A stretch of 64,000 bases of DNA from Brachionus koreanus (lineage: Eukaryota > Rotifera > Eurotatoria > Ploima > Brachionidae), in assembly GCA_016987375.1 (NCBI GenBank), contig PJRA01000420.1, forward strand, positions 214,816 through 278,815, given 5' to 3'. Position 1 is the first letter of the stretch, and each line of letters opens with the position of its first letter. Shown in pieces: positions 63,558 to 64,000 of the stretch. The translations under genes were made by a program, and so were the position numbers. A model generated the notes under the pieces. The model made no database searches. It saw nothing but the letters and a program-made list of their open reading frames with translations, and was not told where the DNA came from.

Positions 63558-64000
63558 CTTTTCAGAAATAAACTATTTGTAAATTTTTTTTAATCATTAA
63601 AAATAAAATTTGTGTTTATTATTTTAATTAATAATTTAAATTAAATAAATATCTTATTAATTATTTAGCTTATTTGATTGCTTTTAGTTAAATGTAAAAT
63701 TTAAAAAATAAAATTTTTTAGTTATTATTAATTTTTTATTTATTAAAATTTCACAAAAAAAATATCAAGGACAGCCTTGGGTCCGACACAAAAGTCTTTT
63801 TCGTCTGTTTTTTATTTTTAAATTAGGAATCATTCAAGATCTCATTTTAATCAGATCAGATCAGATCTCATTTAGAGAATGCTTTTCAAGTTTAGTTTGA
63901 AAAACCAATTAGTGAATTGGAACATTGTGGAATCTTTCAAGAAGTCAAAAGAATTGTTGTTAAAAATGAAAAATTTTAACACAAGATTGAGGGTAGTGTG
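63558..64000. other. Region expected to hold the DNAJC2 first exon
   Basis: On the minus strand no ATG-initiated exon with a convincing GT donor in the needed phase was found. It is A/T-rich apart from 63765-63800 and a GATCAGATCAGATC run near 63853-63868. The first exon may lie beyond the window. Confidence 0.4.

Noticed and set aside
1..64000. CRISPR arrays, operons or bacterial contamination
   Set aside because: No regularly spaced repeats, no ribosome-binding sites, and spliced metazoan genes throughout.

Overview
The window is nuclear DNA of a small-bodied animal with a very A/T-rich genome. Genes are short, and almost every intron is a tiny GT-AG intron of 52-85 bp; the one exception is a 2.07-kb intron. 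I recognise typical metazoan genes: GNPTAB, CHD1, ARL13B, TNFAIP8-like, a DEG/ENaC channel, ELOVL, a ZNF423/521-type zinc-finger gene, PRKRIP1 and DNAJC2. Base composition, compactness and the TE relics would fit a monogonont rotifer such as Brachionus. That placement is inference; the sequence contains no rRNA or mitochondrial marker to prove it.

Layout. 1-8 kb: the end of an unidentified gene (-), an intronless ABC/SMC-like ATPase with a Cys-rich CXC-like tail (interrupted by an assembly gap), a tRNA-Phe with a decayed half-copy nearby, and a secreted DD3-3-like protein, followed by TE relics (LINE, Tc1). 8-21 kb: mitochondrial phosphate carrier, a repeat-rich 4 kb with a truncated duplicate of the next gene, a PIG3-like quinone oxidoreductase, and an intronless GNPTAB. 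20.7-28.2 kb: ATP synthase gamma, mitoribosomal mL64, a newly modelled three-exon small secreted protein, ELOVL and an SLC17-type transporter. 28-41 kb: LINE relics, a DEG/ENaC channel, and CHD1 with a foldback element in its long intron. 42-52 kb: TNFAIP8-like, ARL13B, then a 7-kb gene desert leading to the zinc-finger regulator (52.1-55.4 kb). 55-64 kb: tRNA-Ile, a bacterial-type NAD-dependent sugar epimerase, PRKRIP1, an unfamiliar HExxH putative metallopeptidase, and DNAJC2, whose first exon is not visible.

The genes do not form one pathway. They are independent housekeeping or developmental genes, three of them mitochondrial (SLC25A3, ATP5F1C, mL64; the first two both supply oxidative phosphorylation), separated by A/T-rich spacers that carry decayed non-LTR retrotransposons, a Tc1 relic and several foldback/MITE-like inverted repeats. 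Several gene models were corrected by joining exons across introns or by choosing a real ATG: ATP synthase gamma, ELOVL, DD3-3, SLC17, CHD1, ARL13B, PRKRIP1, the epimerase and DNAJC2. The least explained coding content is the ATPase-CXC gene, the HExxH protein, the 103-residue secreted protein and the 19-finger regulator.
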